DNA from: Lihuaxuella thermophila
GTDB taxonomy: Bacteria; Bacillota; Bacilli; Thermoactinomycetales; Thermoactinomycetaceae
Length of the DNA: 64,000 bases
Direction of reading: 5' to 3'
Assembly: GCF_900110165.1 (NCBI RefSeq)
Contig: NZ_FOCQ01000009.1
Location: 1 to 64,000 of the forward strand
Shown: positions 1-8,067 of the stretch, in pieces
How the letters are laid out: each line of letters starts with the position of its first letter
Numbering within the stretch: position 1 is the stretch's first letter
The notes under the pieces: generated by a model
Seen by the model: the letters and a program-made list of their open reading frames with translations, nothing else
Told to the model about the DNA's origin: nothing
Database searches by the model: none
Program-made: the position numbers and the translations under genes

Positions 1-11
1 CGACGTTTCAT
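1..11 (-). CDS. 5' end of an unidentified gene leaving the left edge
   Basis: Only the start codon and under three further codons are in the window (ATG AAA CGT CG, read leftwards from 11). A strong AAGGAGG ribosome binding site at 20-26 lies 8 bases before the ATG, which is the reason to call a gene. An 8-bp perfect inverted repeat (12-19 with 44-51) places the binding site in the loop of a possible mRNA hairpin. The product cannot be identified. Confidence 0.5.
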
Positions 12-304
12 CTCCGGTTCCTCCTTAAGCAGAATTCTATCAAAACCGGAGAGCTCTACACATCTAACCGTCGCATTTTAAATTGGGGCGCTATAAGAGT
101 ATGCAAAAAATATTTAAATTTCAATTATCTGTAATTTGTCACTCAAAACTTAGTCCAAAAACTTCATATGTAATAATTAATGATAACCTTAATACAGACA
201 AAAAAATTACTATTTTTGTAAAGTGGTCGTATTGACCTTATCAATCGTTTGTGCGATAATTTCATAAATATTAAATATATCAAATTAGCTCGGGGGTGTA
301 TAAA

Positions 305-2434
305 ATGTTTGAACAAGAGATCAAAGAACAAGTAATGACCGTCGCATTAAAAGATAGTAAACTTTTGCAAATAGTCAATGAATCAGATATTGTTGGTTAT
401 AGTTTTGATGTAAATTATAGAAAAGTTTCTTTTTTAACTAATGACTTCTGGAAAATGGGGGCAAATGGTATCCCTCATAACAGTTTTCTTATTGCCACAC
501 CTTTTCGAAAACAAGCATTTATTGAAGCAAATGATATAGATAAAGAAGTTATTTTATTAAGAGTACTTTCTGAATGTAAAGTTCCAGATGATGATTTATG
601 GATTAAAACAAGAGTAGATAAGATCAAATCTTTACAAGACTTGGATCAGGATGCTCCTGAAAATAGATCTCTTAACTATGATGATTATTCTAAAAAGGAA
701 ATGGGTTTTACAGGCCTTGAGTGTAGAGTACTAGGAACATTTTACGAAGAAAATGGAGAACTTTTTTTCGGAGCCGATTTAGAGAACTATTACGGACAAA
801 AGTCACTTTATATATATAAGCCGAAAGGAGAATCGCTTCAAAAAATTGTAAACTTTATTGATCCAATTCGCAAAAAGACCATAGTAGAAGAATTAATACG
901 CAACGGGATTCATGTCCAAAATTATGATGATCTCGAGCAGTATGAAATTGGGAACATTCGTTATACTTCGACAAATCGTATGCAATCTCAGTCTGCAGAT
1001 GTTAAGGTATACGTAAATCCATTTGATTTTATTGCGAGAAGAACGGCAACATTTGGAATGACTAGGACAGGAAAATCCAATACTGTAAAAACATTAATTA
1101 AAGCCATAAACAAAAGTTGTGAAAGTCATGGACTCAAAGTTTCCCAGATTGTTTTTGATATTAATGGTGAGTATGCTTTTCCTAATGTTCAAGACGGGAA
1201 TCTAGAGAAGAAAATTTCCATATCTAACGATATACCAAACTCAATCGTTTACACATTAAATCAAAAGGTAGCAGAGTCAGATGTTGTAAAACGATTAAAA
1301 TTCAACTTTTATAAAAACTTAGTATTAGCTCATGAATTTATCGTATCCTTATTAGAATCCTCTTCTAAAAATAGTTCTAATGACATTGAAGCGTTTATGA
1401 ACATGGACGTTAGTATGTGGGAAGACCCAGAAGTAGACTACAATTTAAAAAATAGATTCGCCATTAATAAAACACTATACCAATATCTTTTATATTTATG
1501 TAATTGTACTAGTAGAGACCTAAAACTACAAGTGCCCTTTAGCAAAACATCTTTGGAAAAAACTCAAAAAAGCATTAATGAAATGCTCAAGGAGATTGAG
1601 GACCAATCAGTTGGAAAGAAAGTTTCAAAAGAAATTAGGGAATATGAAAAGTATGATTCATGGTTATCAAATATCATAAGTTTATTAACAGAAAAGAAAT
1701 ATTTACCTATGGAGGAATTTGGTCAAATTCTCAAACAACTTGATGAAATAAACAGGAAAGTTGGTATTCAATCTAGTAGCGGAGGAGATTTAATTCGTGA
1801 TGAGACGGCCACTCTAATGAATTTGATCCATCAAAAAAACTCAAATAACCAACCTTACTTAGGTTTTAGGACTATAGCAAAACTTGGCCTAGACGCTTAT
1901 CATGAGAACAGCTTAAACAAAGATTACGTTGCACGGATTCTAGAAGATATGAGAGCTGGTCGAGTCATTATCCTGGATATTTCAAATGGAAAAAAGGATG
2001 TTAGAGATCGAATCACTAAAAAGATCGTAGAGAAAATTTTTAATAATAACCTCGATGTCTTTACTAGTGGAGACATACCACCCAAAGTAATTCTCTATGT
2101 TGAAGAGGCTCACAACTTGATTGGTAAAGAGATGGAATTGACAGATATTTGGCCAAGAACAGCCAAAGAAGGCGCAAAGTATGGAATTGGTTTAGTATAT
2201 TCTACACAAGAACCTTCATCAATCAACAAAAACATTCTTTCAAATACGGAGAACTGGTTTGTTACACATTTAAACAACGAAGATGAGATTAAAACATTGG
2301 CTAAATTTTATGATTTTGGAGACTTTAAAGACTCTCTATTAAGAGCAAAGGATGTAGGATTTGCAAGAATCAAAACCATGTCACAAAATTTTGTTGTTCC
2401 TGTACAGATTAAAAAGTTTGAAGGTGATAGTTAA
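305..2434 (+). CDS. HerA-like ATP-binding protein (FtsK/HerA superfamily)
   Basis: This is a predicted hexameric DNA translocase ATPase of the HerA type (709 aa). A Walker A motif GMTRTGKSNT lies near residue 252, and a Walker B strand VILYVEEAH near residue 596 ends in the two acidic residues typical of the family. The N-terminal ~230 residues resemble the HerA barrel region. A GTG at 296 is in frame, but the GGGGGTG at 292-298 is well spaced for the ATG at 305, so that start was chosen. The stop overlaps the NurA-like gene by one base (TAATG), implying translational coupling. HerA proteins pair with NurA nucleases in DNA end resection, and in bacteria such pairs also serve in phage defence; with the methylase downstream, defence is the likelier role here. 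Confidence 0.85.
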   Translation: MFEQEIKEQVMTVALKDSKLLQIVNESDIVGYSFDVNYRKVSFLTNDFWKMGANGIPHNSFLIATPFRKQAFIEANDIDKEVILLRVLSECKVPDDDLWIKTRVDKIKSLQDLDQDAPENRSLNYDDYSKKEMGFTGLECRVLGTFYEENGELFFGADLENYYGQKSLYIYKPKGESLQKIVNFIDPIRKKTIVEELIRNGIHVQNYDDLEQYEIGNIRYTSTNRMQSQSADVKVYVNPFDFIARRTATFGMTRTGKSNTVKTLIKAINKSCESHGLKVSQIVFDINGEYAFPNVQDGNLEKKISISNDIPNSIVYTLNQKVAESDVVKRLKFNFYKNLVLAHEFIVSLLESSSKNSSNDIEAFMNMDVSMWEDPEVDYNLKNRFAINKTLYQYLLYLCNCTSRDLKLQVPFSKTSLEKTQKSINEMLKEIEDQSVGKKVSKEIREYEKYDSWLSNIISLLTEKKYLPMEEFGQILKQLDEINRKVGIQSSSGGDLIRDETATLMNLIHQKNSNNQPYLGFRTIAKLGLDAYHENSLNKDYVARILEDMRAGRVIILDISNGKKDVRDRITKKIVEKIFNNNLDVFTSGDIPPKVILYVEEAHNLIGKEMELTDIWPRTAKEGAKYGIGLVYSTQEPSSINKNILSNTENWFVTHLNNEDEIKTLAKFYDFGDFKDSLLRAKDVGFARIKTMSQNFVVPVQIKKFEGDS

Positions 2435-3900
2435 TGCCGTTTGTACATGAGACATCAAATAAACTAGCACACAACCGGATTCTAGCTAACCCCAAAATTA
2501 AAGAGTCTTTAAGTAAATATAAGGTGAAGTGTGATCCTGGTGAGTTTACTGAAAAAATACAAGAAAAATTTATTGATATTACCCCGTTAAGATATAGTTG
2601 TAGTTCTGTCTTTTCTATTGATTCCGGTTTTGATTTTGTGCCCGTTAATGAGCGTTTTCCAAGTGCAGAAGTTGGTTTTATGCAGTTTAGTCTAAACTTG
2701 GTGAAGTTGGCGGAAAGGTCAAAAGTTGTTGTAAATGGAATTGTTAATCCTATTGAATATAATAAAATTACTAATGCACATACTCATTCATTAGATTTAC
2801 CTATTTTTAATACTAGTATTGACGGACACAGTAATTTGACAGACTCAATTCGTTTTAAAATTAATGACTATTTTAAGAGTTCCCGGACTTATAACAATGA
2901 AAGTCCGAGTTTATTAGATACTCTTTATCTGCTATTATCAGAAGATGATATTGCAAGGAACTTCAACTGTATTGAAGATCCTTGCAAAAAACAATTTGCG
3001 GCTGTCAGAGAGAAGTCGAAAAATAATACTATGGAGTGGAAAGAAAGTAAAAAATTACTTAAGAAGGAAGATTTCAATAATGCAAATAAAACAGCAAAGT
3101 GTCCATTTTGTAAAAGGGAGCTTTTGTTGATTGATTATCTGAGACTACATGAGACAATAGATGAAGAGTTTGGTGCTAGAGGAATCTTAAGTCGTTTAGC
3201 TAGGGTAGTAGAACAATTGTATCCAATAAACTTGATCATGAGTATTTTATCCCAGAAAAATCGACTAGGAAAAGATCATTGTCTGAAAACTTTAAGTCAG
3301 ATTGCATTCATCTTGGATGGACCATTAGCTATTTTTGGTGAACCTGCAAAAGTGAGTCGTTCAATACACCGTTACCTTTTATCAGTTAATGAAATGTTAA
3401 TGGATTATAGTTTAGAACCATTGGTTTTCTTTGGATTAACTAAGTCTGGTTTAGTGGTAGATCATGTCAATCTTTTACTAGAACATATAAAAAAGAAGTC
3501 CCTCGTTGGAAGTTATGAGAAAAGATTACCTAAGTCAAAGATCCTTCTTATTGATGATGAATATAGATTTAAGTATATTCAACCTAAAATGGGATCTGGT
3601 TCTTTTGGTGCGGAAACTTATTATGGGCAGGATATCGTTTATTTTGATCCCAATGGTAAACCTTATGTTATTAATGTTATGTATCCTGTAGATAAGAGTT
3701 CTAAATATTTCAGGAAAATGTTTTTTTCACATGTCTCGTACAAAAATTTAGGAAAAATAGCCGCGTTAATAAACGAACTAGAAGTTGATATTTATGAAAA
3801 TGCATTACTACCTATTGTATTAGCACATAAATATGCCTCAATTAGCCTAAAACCAGGTGTAAGTAGTTTGGAAGACTTTGCAAAATCTATTATTAGCTAA
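2434..3900 (+). CDS. NurA-like nuclease domain protein with zinc-finger-like insertion
   Basis: This 488-residue protein is the probable nuclease partner of the preceding HerA-like ATPase. Features matching NurA-type proteins are an N-terminal acidic motif FSIDSGF (near residue 61, in place of the usual DGS), a second acidic strand FILDGPLAIFG (near 292), and a conserved C-terminal part with IDDEYRFKYI, ETYYGQDIVY and VLAHKYASISLKPG. A CPFCKREL motif near residue 223 suggests a zinc site, although a second cysteine pair is not obvious. The gene starts within the stop codon of the HerA gene. The family assignment rests on motif order and neighbourhood; nuclease activity is inferred. Confidence 0.75.
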   Translation: MPFVHETSNKLAHNRILANPKIKESLSKYKVKCDPGEFTEKIQEKFIDITPLRYSCSSVFSIDSGFDFVPVNERFPSAEVGFMQFSLNLVKLAERSKVVVNGIVNPIEYNKITNAHTHSLDLPIFNTSIDGHSNLTDSIRFKINDYFKSSRTYNNESPSLLDTLYLLLSEDDIARNFNCIEDPCKKQFAAVREKSKNNTMEWKESKKLLKKEDFNNANKTAKCPFCKRELLLIDYLRLHETIDEEFGARGILSRLARVVEQLYPINLIMSILSQKNRLGKDHCLKTLSQIAFILDGPLAIFGEPAKVSRSIHRYLLSVNEMLMDYSLEPLVFFGLTKSGLVVDHVNLLLEHIKKKSLVGSYEKRLPKSKILLIDDEYRFKYIQPKMGSGSFGAETYYGQDIVYFDPNGKPYVINVMYPVDKSSKYFRKMFFSHVSYKNLGKIAALINELEVDIYENALLPIVLAHKYASISLKPGVSSLEDFAKSIIS

Positions 3901-3901
3901 A

Positions 3902-3932
3902 AATACCTAGTGAGAAAACTAGGTATTTTTTC
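3902..3932 (+). terminator. Rho-independent terminator after the HerA-NurA pair
   Basis: A perfect 10-bp stem (3902-3911 with 3918-3927) with a 6-base loop is followed by a run of T. It lies two bases after the stop codon and separates the HerA-NurA pair from the methylase gene. Confidence 0.85.
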
Positions 3933-3968
3933 TAACAAGTCCATTTACATATTAAGAAACTGCTATAA

Positions 3969-3982
3969 CCATTATATAATGG
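3969..3982. promoter_or_regulatory. 14-bp perfect palindrome upstream of the methylase gene
   Basis: CCATTATATAATGG is a perfect 14-bp palindrome 52 bases before the methylase start and contains a TATAAT hexamer. An extended -10-like TGCTATAAC lies just before it (3961-3969). It could be an operator overlapping the promoter; no binding protein is identified. Confidence 0.35.
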
Positions 3983-4034
3983 TACAAGTATCTTAATACG
4001 TATGTGTTTTTATTTTAAAAAGGGAGATTGAATT

Positions 4035-4934
4035 ATGGGTAGAAAAAATTTTTGGTCTCCTCTCCGATATCCGGGTGGAAAAATAAAAGTTGCATCTATT
4101 GTTAGAGATATATTGATTGAGAATGAAATAGTAGGTGCAACTTATATTGAACCATTTGCTGGTGGTGCGGGGGTTGCATTGTATCTATTATTTGGAAATT
4201 ACACTGACAAGATTATTATTAATGACTTTGATAAGCGGATTTTCGCATTATGGTATAGTATTTTAAATTATTCTGAAGAGCTAATAGAGATGATTTATAA
4301 TACACCTATTACCATTCAAGAATGGGAAAAACATCGTTCAATTGTTATGAATCAAGATGAAGATATTTCTTTGTTAGAATTAGGTTTTTCTACTTTGTTT
4401 CTTAACAGAACAAACCGCTCAGGGATTATTAAAGCTGGACCAATTGGTGGATTTAAGCAGCAGGGAAAGTATTTAATAGATTGTCGATTTAATAAAGAAG
4501 ATCTAATCTACAAAATACGGGAAATCAACAAGAAGAAGTCTAGAATTAGATTGTATAATCTAGATGCTGTTGAATTTATTAAAAAAGTGGTAAACAAGCA
4601 GAGGAAAAAAGCTTTTATATTTTTTGACCCACCCTACTTCAAAAAAGGAAGAGAATTGTATACGAACTTTTACAGCTATCAAGATCACCTAGCTCTTTAT
4701 AATGAGATAAAAAAAATACAGAAACATGCATGGATAACTACATATGATGTAGCCGATGAAATTATAGAGATTTACAGTGATCTTTCCTATCGAGAATTTA
4801 TCATCAACCATAGTGCCGCTAATAAAGGAAAGTCTAGTGAGTTGCTTTTTTGTTCTGAAGGATTAGTTTTGCCAAAAAGTTTTTATTCACTTTTAATTAC
4901 TAAAGACGATGAAGAAGTGAAAACTAGGTCTTAA
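4035..4934 (+). CDS. D12-class N6-adenine DNA methyltransferase (Dam family)
   Basis: The product (299 aa) is predicted to methylate adenine N6 using S-adenosylmethionine. It has the order typical of the D12 (Dam/MTaseD12) family: SPLRYPGGK near the N-terminus, the SAM-binding motif IEPFAGGAG near residue 39, and the catalytic DPPY (FFDPPYF) near residue 198. AAAGGGAGA precedes the ATG. No restriction enzyme gene adjoins it, so it may mark self DNA for the HerA-NurA module or act as an orphan methylase. The recognition sequence cannot be read from the protein. Confidence 0.88.
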   Translation: MGRKNFWSPLRYPGGKIKVASIVRDILIENEIVGATYIEPFAGGAGVALYLLFGNYTDKIIINDFDKRIFALWYSILNYSEELIEMIYNTPITIQEWEKHRSIVMNQDEDISLLELGFSTLFLNRTNRSGIIKAGPIGGFKQQGKYLIDCRFNKEDLIYKIREINKKKSRIRLYNLDAVEFIKKVVNKQRKKAFIFFDPPYFKKGRELYTNFYSYQDHLALYNEIKKIQKHAWITTYDVADEIIEIYSDLSYREFIINHSAANKGKSSELLFCSEGLVLPKSFYSLLITKDDEEVKTRS

Positions 4935-4936
4935 AT

Positions 4937-5086
4937 ATGGGCTTCAAAGAAATAGAATTTTACAGCTCGGAACAAGAAGCACAATTTAAGCAACAGAGAG
5001 GAAATATTGAAAATGGCCTACCAAATAAATCGGCGGGCCATGCTCATTATAAATCAATACGAGCCAGAAAATCATATTTTCAGTGA
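4937..5086 (+). CDS. Small hypothetical ORF directly after the methylase
   Basis: A 49-codon ORF begins two bases after the methylase stop codon. Its product is polar (start MGFKEIEFYSSEQEAQFKQ, end RARKSYFQ) with no membrane segment. The ribosome binding site is weak, so it may be the remnant of a longer gene that once followed the methylase. No family was recognised. Confidence 0.35.
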   Translation: MGFKEIEFYSSEQEAQFKQQRGNIENGLPNKSAGHAHYKSIRARKSYFQ

Positions 5087-5128
5087 CTTCAATAATTAGT
5101 TCTACACAATCTGAGCTATCTTAACTTT

Positions 5129-5167
5129 TCGATAAAAATAAATAGCCTAGGAGCGACATCCTAAGCT
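5129..5167 (-). terminator. Terminator of the HTH-TPR regulator operon
   Basis: On the minus strand an imperfect 9-bp stem (one mismatch) with a 6-base loop is followed by a U-rich stretch (ATTTATTTTTATC). It lies after the regulator fragments and the 15-codon ORF, closing their transcript. Confidence 0.6.
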
Positions 5168-5188
5168 GAAGTTGAGATTATTTTAAAT

Positions 5189-5236
5189 TTATCGAACAGT
5201 GGAACTGTCTGGTGGATCGTTACGATGTTTGAGCAT
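5189..5236 (-). CDS. 15-codon ORF downstream of the RRNPP-type regulator
   Basis: The peptide MLKHRNDPPDSSTVR is encoded 35 bases after the TPR stop codon. It has a strong CAGGGAGG ribosome binding site 7 bases before the ATG, and the operon terminator follows. RRNPP regulators usually have a small signalling-peptide gene beside them, which makes this a candidate. Against it, there is no secretion signal and the peptide is shorter than most Phr, PapR or NprX precursors. The ORF and its binding site are seen; the function is inference. Confidence 0.4.
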   Translation of the reverse strand: MLKHRNDPPDSSTVR

Positions 5237-5271
5237 AATGTTTTCCTCCCTGTTGATGCTTTCATTATAAG

Positions 5272-6240
5272 TTAAAATTCCCTCTCGTCCACTAATTGTA
5301 CTTCAACATCAAACAAATTTTCAAGGGACGTGACAAATTCGCTCCTATCTATATGCTTCCAGCACTTACTCAATTCCAATAAAGCGATACGGTGTAGCTT
5401 CTTAATTTCTTTAAGTTTCCCAATTTCTAATGCTTTTTGATATGCGTCTACACCCTCCGAATACATTTCTTTTGTTTGATACCAGTCTCCCAACGCGATT
5501 AATGCCCATCCTAATCTCTTTGCATCATTTGTTTTTTCTCCAATTCTTACAGCTTCCTGAAGATATTGCAGAGATTCTTCCCAACGTTCCTGCTTCATTC
5601 TTATTCTTCCTAAAAGTGTGTAGGAACCGATTAATAAATATTCTTTTTTGACTTTATTTTTAAAGTCCAAAGCGGTCAAAATACAATCTTCTGCTTCATC
5701 CAGATCATTGAGTTCCATATAGATACTACCAAGGAGTGTATACAGATCAAATAATCGGTCGGGAACCTTGTTAACTCTGGCGATATCAATTCCCTCATAA
5801 GCTAACTTAATAGCCTCTTCTTGCATTTTTTGTTTCTTTAAAATAAATGCCTTCGTTTCATACATATTCAGAAGAACGAAAATATTTTTGATGGAATAGC
5901 TATCCTCCCACAGTTCGTCAATGGCTCTTAATGATTCTTCATATCTGTCCAATTTCTCGAGATAAATGGCTTTACTGATCTTTAATGAATGAATGAGCTC
6001 CACACCTGGTTCATTTGGTTTAAAAGCATCAATTCCCTTTAATGTATAGCTTAATGCATTTTTGAAGTCATTATTGTAGTAAAACAATCTCGCATAGTCG
6101 TAATAGCAAAACGCTTTTACATTGTGTCTGGCATAGAAATCATTTTTATCCAGAAAACGAAAAACATCCAAGAAAAGGTTTTCTGCTCGACTATAATTTC
6201 CTTTTTGTAGATGACATCGACCTTTGAGATAAAGGGACAT
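5272..6240 (-). CDS. TPR-repeat part of a split RRNPP-type regulator
   Basis: This 322-residue stretch consists of tandem tetratricopeptide repeats (for example LYLKGRCHLQKGNYSRAENLF and LGRIRMKQERWEESLQYLQEA), the peptide-binding architecture of Rap/NprR/PlcR/AimR-type regulators. It is in the same reading frame as the HTH ORF just upstream; only a TAA codon and four codons separate them. No ribosome binding site precedes the ATG at 6240, so it is better seen as the C-terminal part of one interrupted gene (about 439 codons in total, the usual family length) than as an independent gene. Confidence 0.7.
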   Translation of the reverse strand: MSLYLKGRCHLQKGNYSRAENLFLDVFRFLDKNDFYARHNVKAFCYYDYARLFYYNNDFKNALSYTLKGIDAFKPNEPGVELIHSLKISKAIYLEKLDRYEESLRAIDELWEDSYSIKNIFVLLNMYETKAFILKKQKMQEEAIKLAYEGIDIARVNKVPDRLFDLYTLLGSIYMELNDLDEAEDCILTALDFKNKVKKEYLLIGSYTLLGRIRMKQERWEESLQYLQEAVRIGEKTNDAKRLGWALIALGDWYQTKEMYSEGVDAYQKALEIGKLKEIKKLHRIALLELSKCWKHIDRSEFVTSLENLFDVEVQLVDEREF

Positions 6241-6252
6241 CGCATAGAAGGG

Positions 6253-6591
6253 TTAAAACTCATCCACTTTTAAGTCATCGATTCGTTTCAGCGCTTTGGC
6301 CGGATCGGCGAAATCGGTTGTGCTCATTAATCTTTTCAATTTGGACAATATCTTTTGTTCCCTTTTACCGATTTGCCTTAGCATGGAAGAAACTTCGGGT
6401 ATTTCAACTTCCAGCTTTTGAGCCACATAAGCGATCTTCTCTTTGGCCACGATTTGAACTCCGCGTTCGATATTGCTGATCGTGGAGGGAGATACATTTT
6501 CATCGGCGACATCCTCTAGACGCAAACGTAATTCCTTTCTTTTTTTTCGAATCATGTGACCGATAGTGACACGGTCAATGGGTTTGTCCAT
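6253..6591 (-). CDS. XRE-family HTH part of the same split regulator
   Basis: The first ~65 residues form an XRE-type helix-turn-helix (TIGHMIRKKRKELRLRLEDV, then SPSTISNIERG for the recognition helix). The ORF then runs into a linker ending in KVDEF and stops at a TAA in frame with the TPR ORF. GGGGAGGA lies upstream of the ATG. The 112-residue fragment could still bind DNA without peptide control. The intact ancestor would be an HTH-TPR regulator responding to a peptide, possibly controlling the divergent gene at 6799 or its own operon. Confidence 0.75.
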   Translation of the reverse strand: MDKPIDRVTIGHMIRKKRKELRLRLEDVADENVSPSTISNIERGVQIVAKEKIAYVAQKLEVEIPEVSSMLRQIGKREQKILSKLKRLMSTTDFADPAKALKRIDDLKVDEF

Positions 6592-6798
6592 AAGTCCTCC
6601 CCTTTCTATTTTTGTAATTTTTGCAGCGAATTCATTATTATCAAATCAATTATGAAAAATAAAATTATTTTTGCAAATAGTAGCCTGAAAATAAAAATTT
6701 GAACTTAATGAAAAATTATCAACTTTATATTACAATATAAGCACCAACAAAAAAAGAGTAAAGGAAACAAAATCTATTTTATGAGGGAGGTGCTGAGA

Positions 6799-7176
6799 TT
6801 GTTAAAGATGTGTGTTGTGGGAAACCCGTTTGAACTTTATCGATTCATCAATGATTTAAAATCTCAACCACAGTACGAAGTCAAAATAGATTCCAAGGGA
6901 TATATTTCTCCTGTTTTCAAAGAGAAAGAAAACGTTGTAAAAATGAACTTTGTTCCCGAAGTTTGCAAACCCCTGACCGTTAACTTGGAGACAGAAAAGG
7001 AGGAGGAGGTGAAGATTCACTTTTGGGACAGTATCATGGTGGAGATGCAGCCGGGGGTGACTTGGATCAGCGGTAAGGTTTTTGAGATAAAAAAGAGAGC
7101 CACAAAAGAACGGCTCCCAAAAAAAGAATTGATTCGCTCTTATTATAACACTAGAAAAAGTGGAAGGGAAAATTAA
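6799..7176 (+). CDS. Hypothetical protein, divergent from the regulator
   Basis: The product (125 aa) begins LLKMCVVGNPFELYRFINDL and contains a short region resembling small Bacillus proteins of the DUF3970/YvzF kind (residues ~3-55), followed by a basic C-terminus. AGGGAGGTG at 6784-6792 is 6 bases before a TTG at 6799, favoured over the ATG at 6781, which would lie upstream of that site. Its divergent position suggests it may be the regulator's target. The family match is tentative. Confidence 0.5.
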   Translation: MLKMCVVGNPFELYRFINDLKSQPQYEVKIDSKGYISPVFKEKENVVKMNFVPEVCKPLTVNLETEKEEEVKIHFWDSIMVEMQPGVTWISGKVFEIKKRATKERLPKKELIRSYYNTRKSGREN

Positions 7177-7245
7177 TTTTGTTCTGTTGATTGGATGGGC
7201 GTGGAGCGATCGAAAAAGTTTCGTTCAAAACTGGAGGGAAAAATA

Positions 7246-7410
7246 TTGGAACAAAGAGAGATTGTATTAAAACTGGACTATGAAACAAAACAGATGGTAT
7301 GCCGCGTTCTGAAAAAACATGTAGAAACCTTGCTGGAAAGGTCGAAAGGCCAGCATACATTCACCAAACTCCTTATCGCACATGAAGTGGACCGGACAAG
7401 AATTTTTTAA
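7246..7410 (+). CDS. Small hypothetical protein
   Basis: A 54-residue charged, probably helical protein (LEQREIVLKLDYETKQMVC...). The start is a TTG at 7246, preceded by GGAGGG at 7233-7238; the in-frame ATG at 7195 lacks a binding site. It lies 69 bases after the previous gene and is probably co-transcribed. No family recognised. Confidence 0.4.
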   Translation: MEQREIVLKLDYETKQMVCRVLKKHVETLLERSKGQHTFTKLLIAHEVDRTRIF

Positions 7411-7483
7411 ATCAAATGAATACGCAATGGACTCAGGTGATTCCCTTTGCACTTCCACCATCAGAATCAGGTGGTATGAAACA

Positions 7484-7924
7484 ATGAAAGTAGTTGGTCA
7501 ACGGTCTTTTGTAGTTGTTGGCTCGACTGTATTGGTTGTTAATGAAAAGGGCCAATTGCTTCTCCAACATAAAAAAGAAGGGAAATGGTGCTTGCCTGGA
7601 AGTCTTATGGAGTTAGGAGAAACGTTAGAGGATACTGCACGGCGAGCAGTATATGAAGAAGCTGGACTGGTGATCGGAAATCTTCAAATGCTTGGTGTAT
7701 ATTCTGGTAAAAATTATATTTTCAGGTTTGACGATGAGAATGAAGGGTATGCAGTAACCGCAGTGTATGTTACAAGAGATATCCTTGGAGAAATTAAAGA
7801 GAATGCGGAGATTAACCAAGCTCGGTATTTTGATTTTACGAAGCTCCCAGAAAACATTGAATCCGAGGATCAGAATTATATCGAAGCTTATCTAAAGCAA
7901 ACCTTACCAAGTGTCACTCATTAA
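7484..7924 (+). CDS. NUDIX hydrolase
   Basis: The product (146 aa) has a complete NUDIX box, GSLMELGETLEDTARRAVYE followed by EAGL, matching Gx5Ex7REUXEExGU, so it should hydrolyse a nucleoside-diphosphate-linked substrate using divalent metal. The reading frame is open from 7382, but AGGTGG at 7469-7474 and the usual NUDIX N-terminus (short helix, then a VVVGSTVLVVNEKG strand) favour the ATG at 7484. With the sugar and glycan enzymes that follow, a nucleotide-sugar or housecleaning role is possible; the substrate cannot be told. Confidence 0.8.
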   Translation: MKVVGQRSFVVVGSTVLVVNEKGQLLLQHKKEGKWCLPGSLMELGETLEDTARRAVYEEAGLVIGNLQMLGVYSGKNYIFRFDDENEGYAVTAVYVTRDILGEIKENAEINQARYFDFTKLPENIESEDQNYIEAYLKQTLPSVTH

Positions 7925-8067
7925 ATAGTTCATTTTCATACCATTGGGTGCCCGGTTTCAATGCCGGGTATCCATTCATTAAAAATGAGGATATATTAAA
8001 AAAATAACTCAATAACAATATAATTCTTAGATAATTAATATTATTATTAAATGTAGAAGGAGGTTTT

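Noticed and set aside
7948-7970. Short CCCGG/CCGGG hairpin after the NUDIX gene
   Set aside because: The stem is only 5 bp and no T run follows, so it was not called a terminator.
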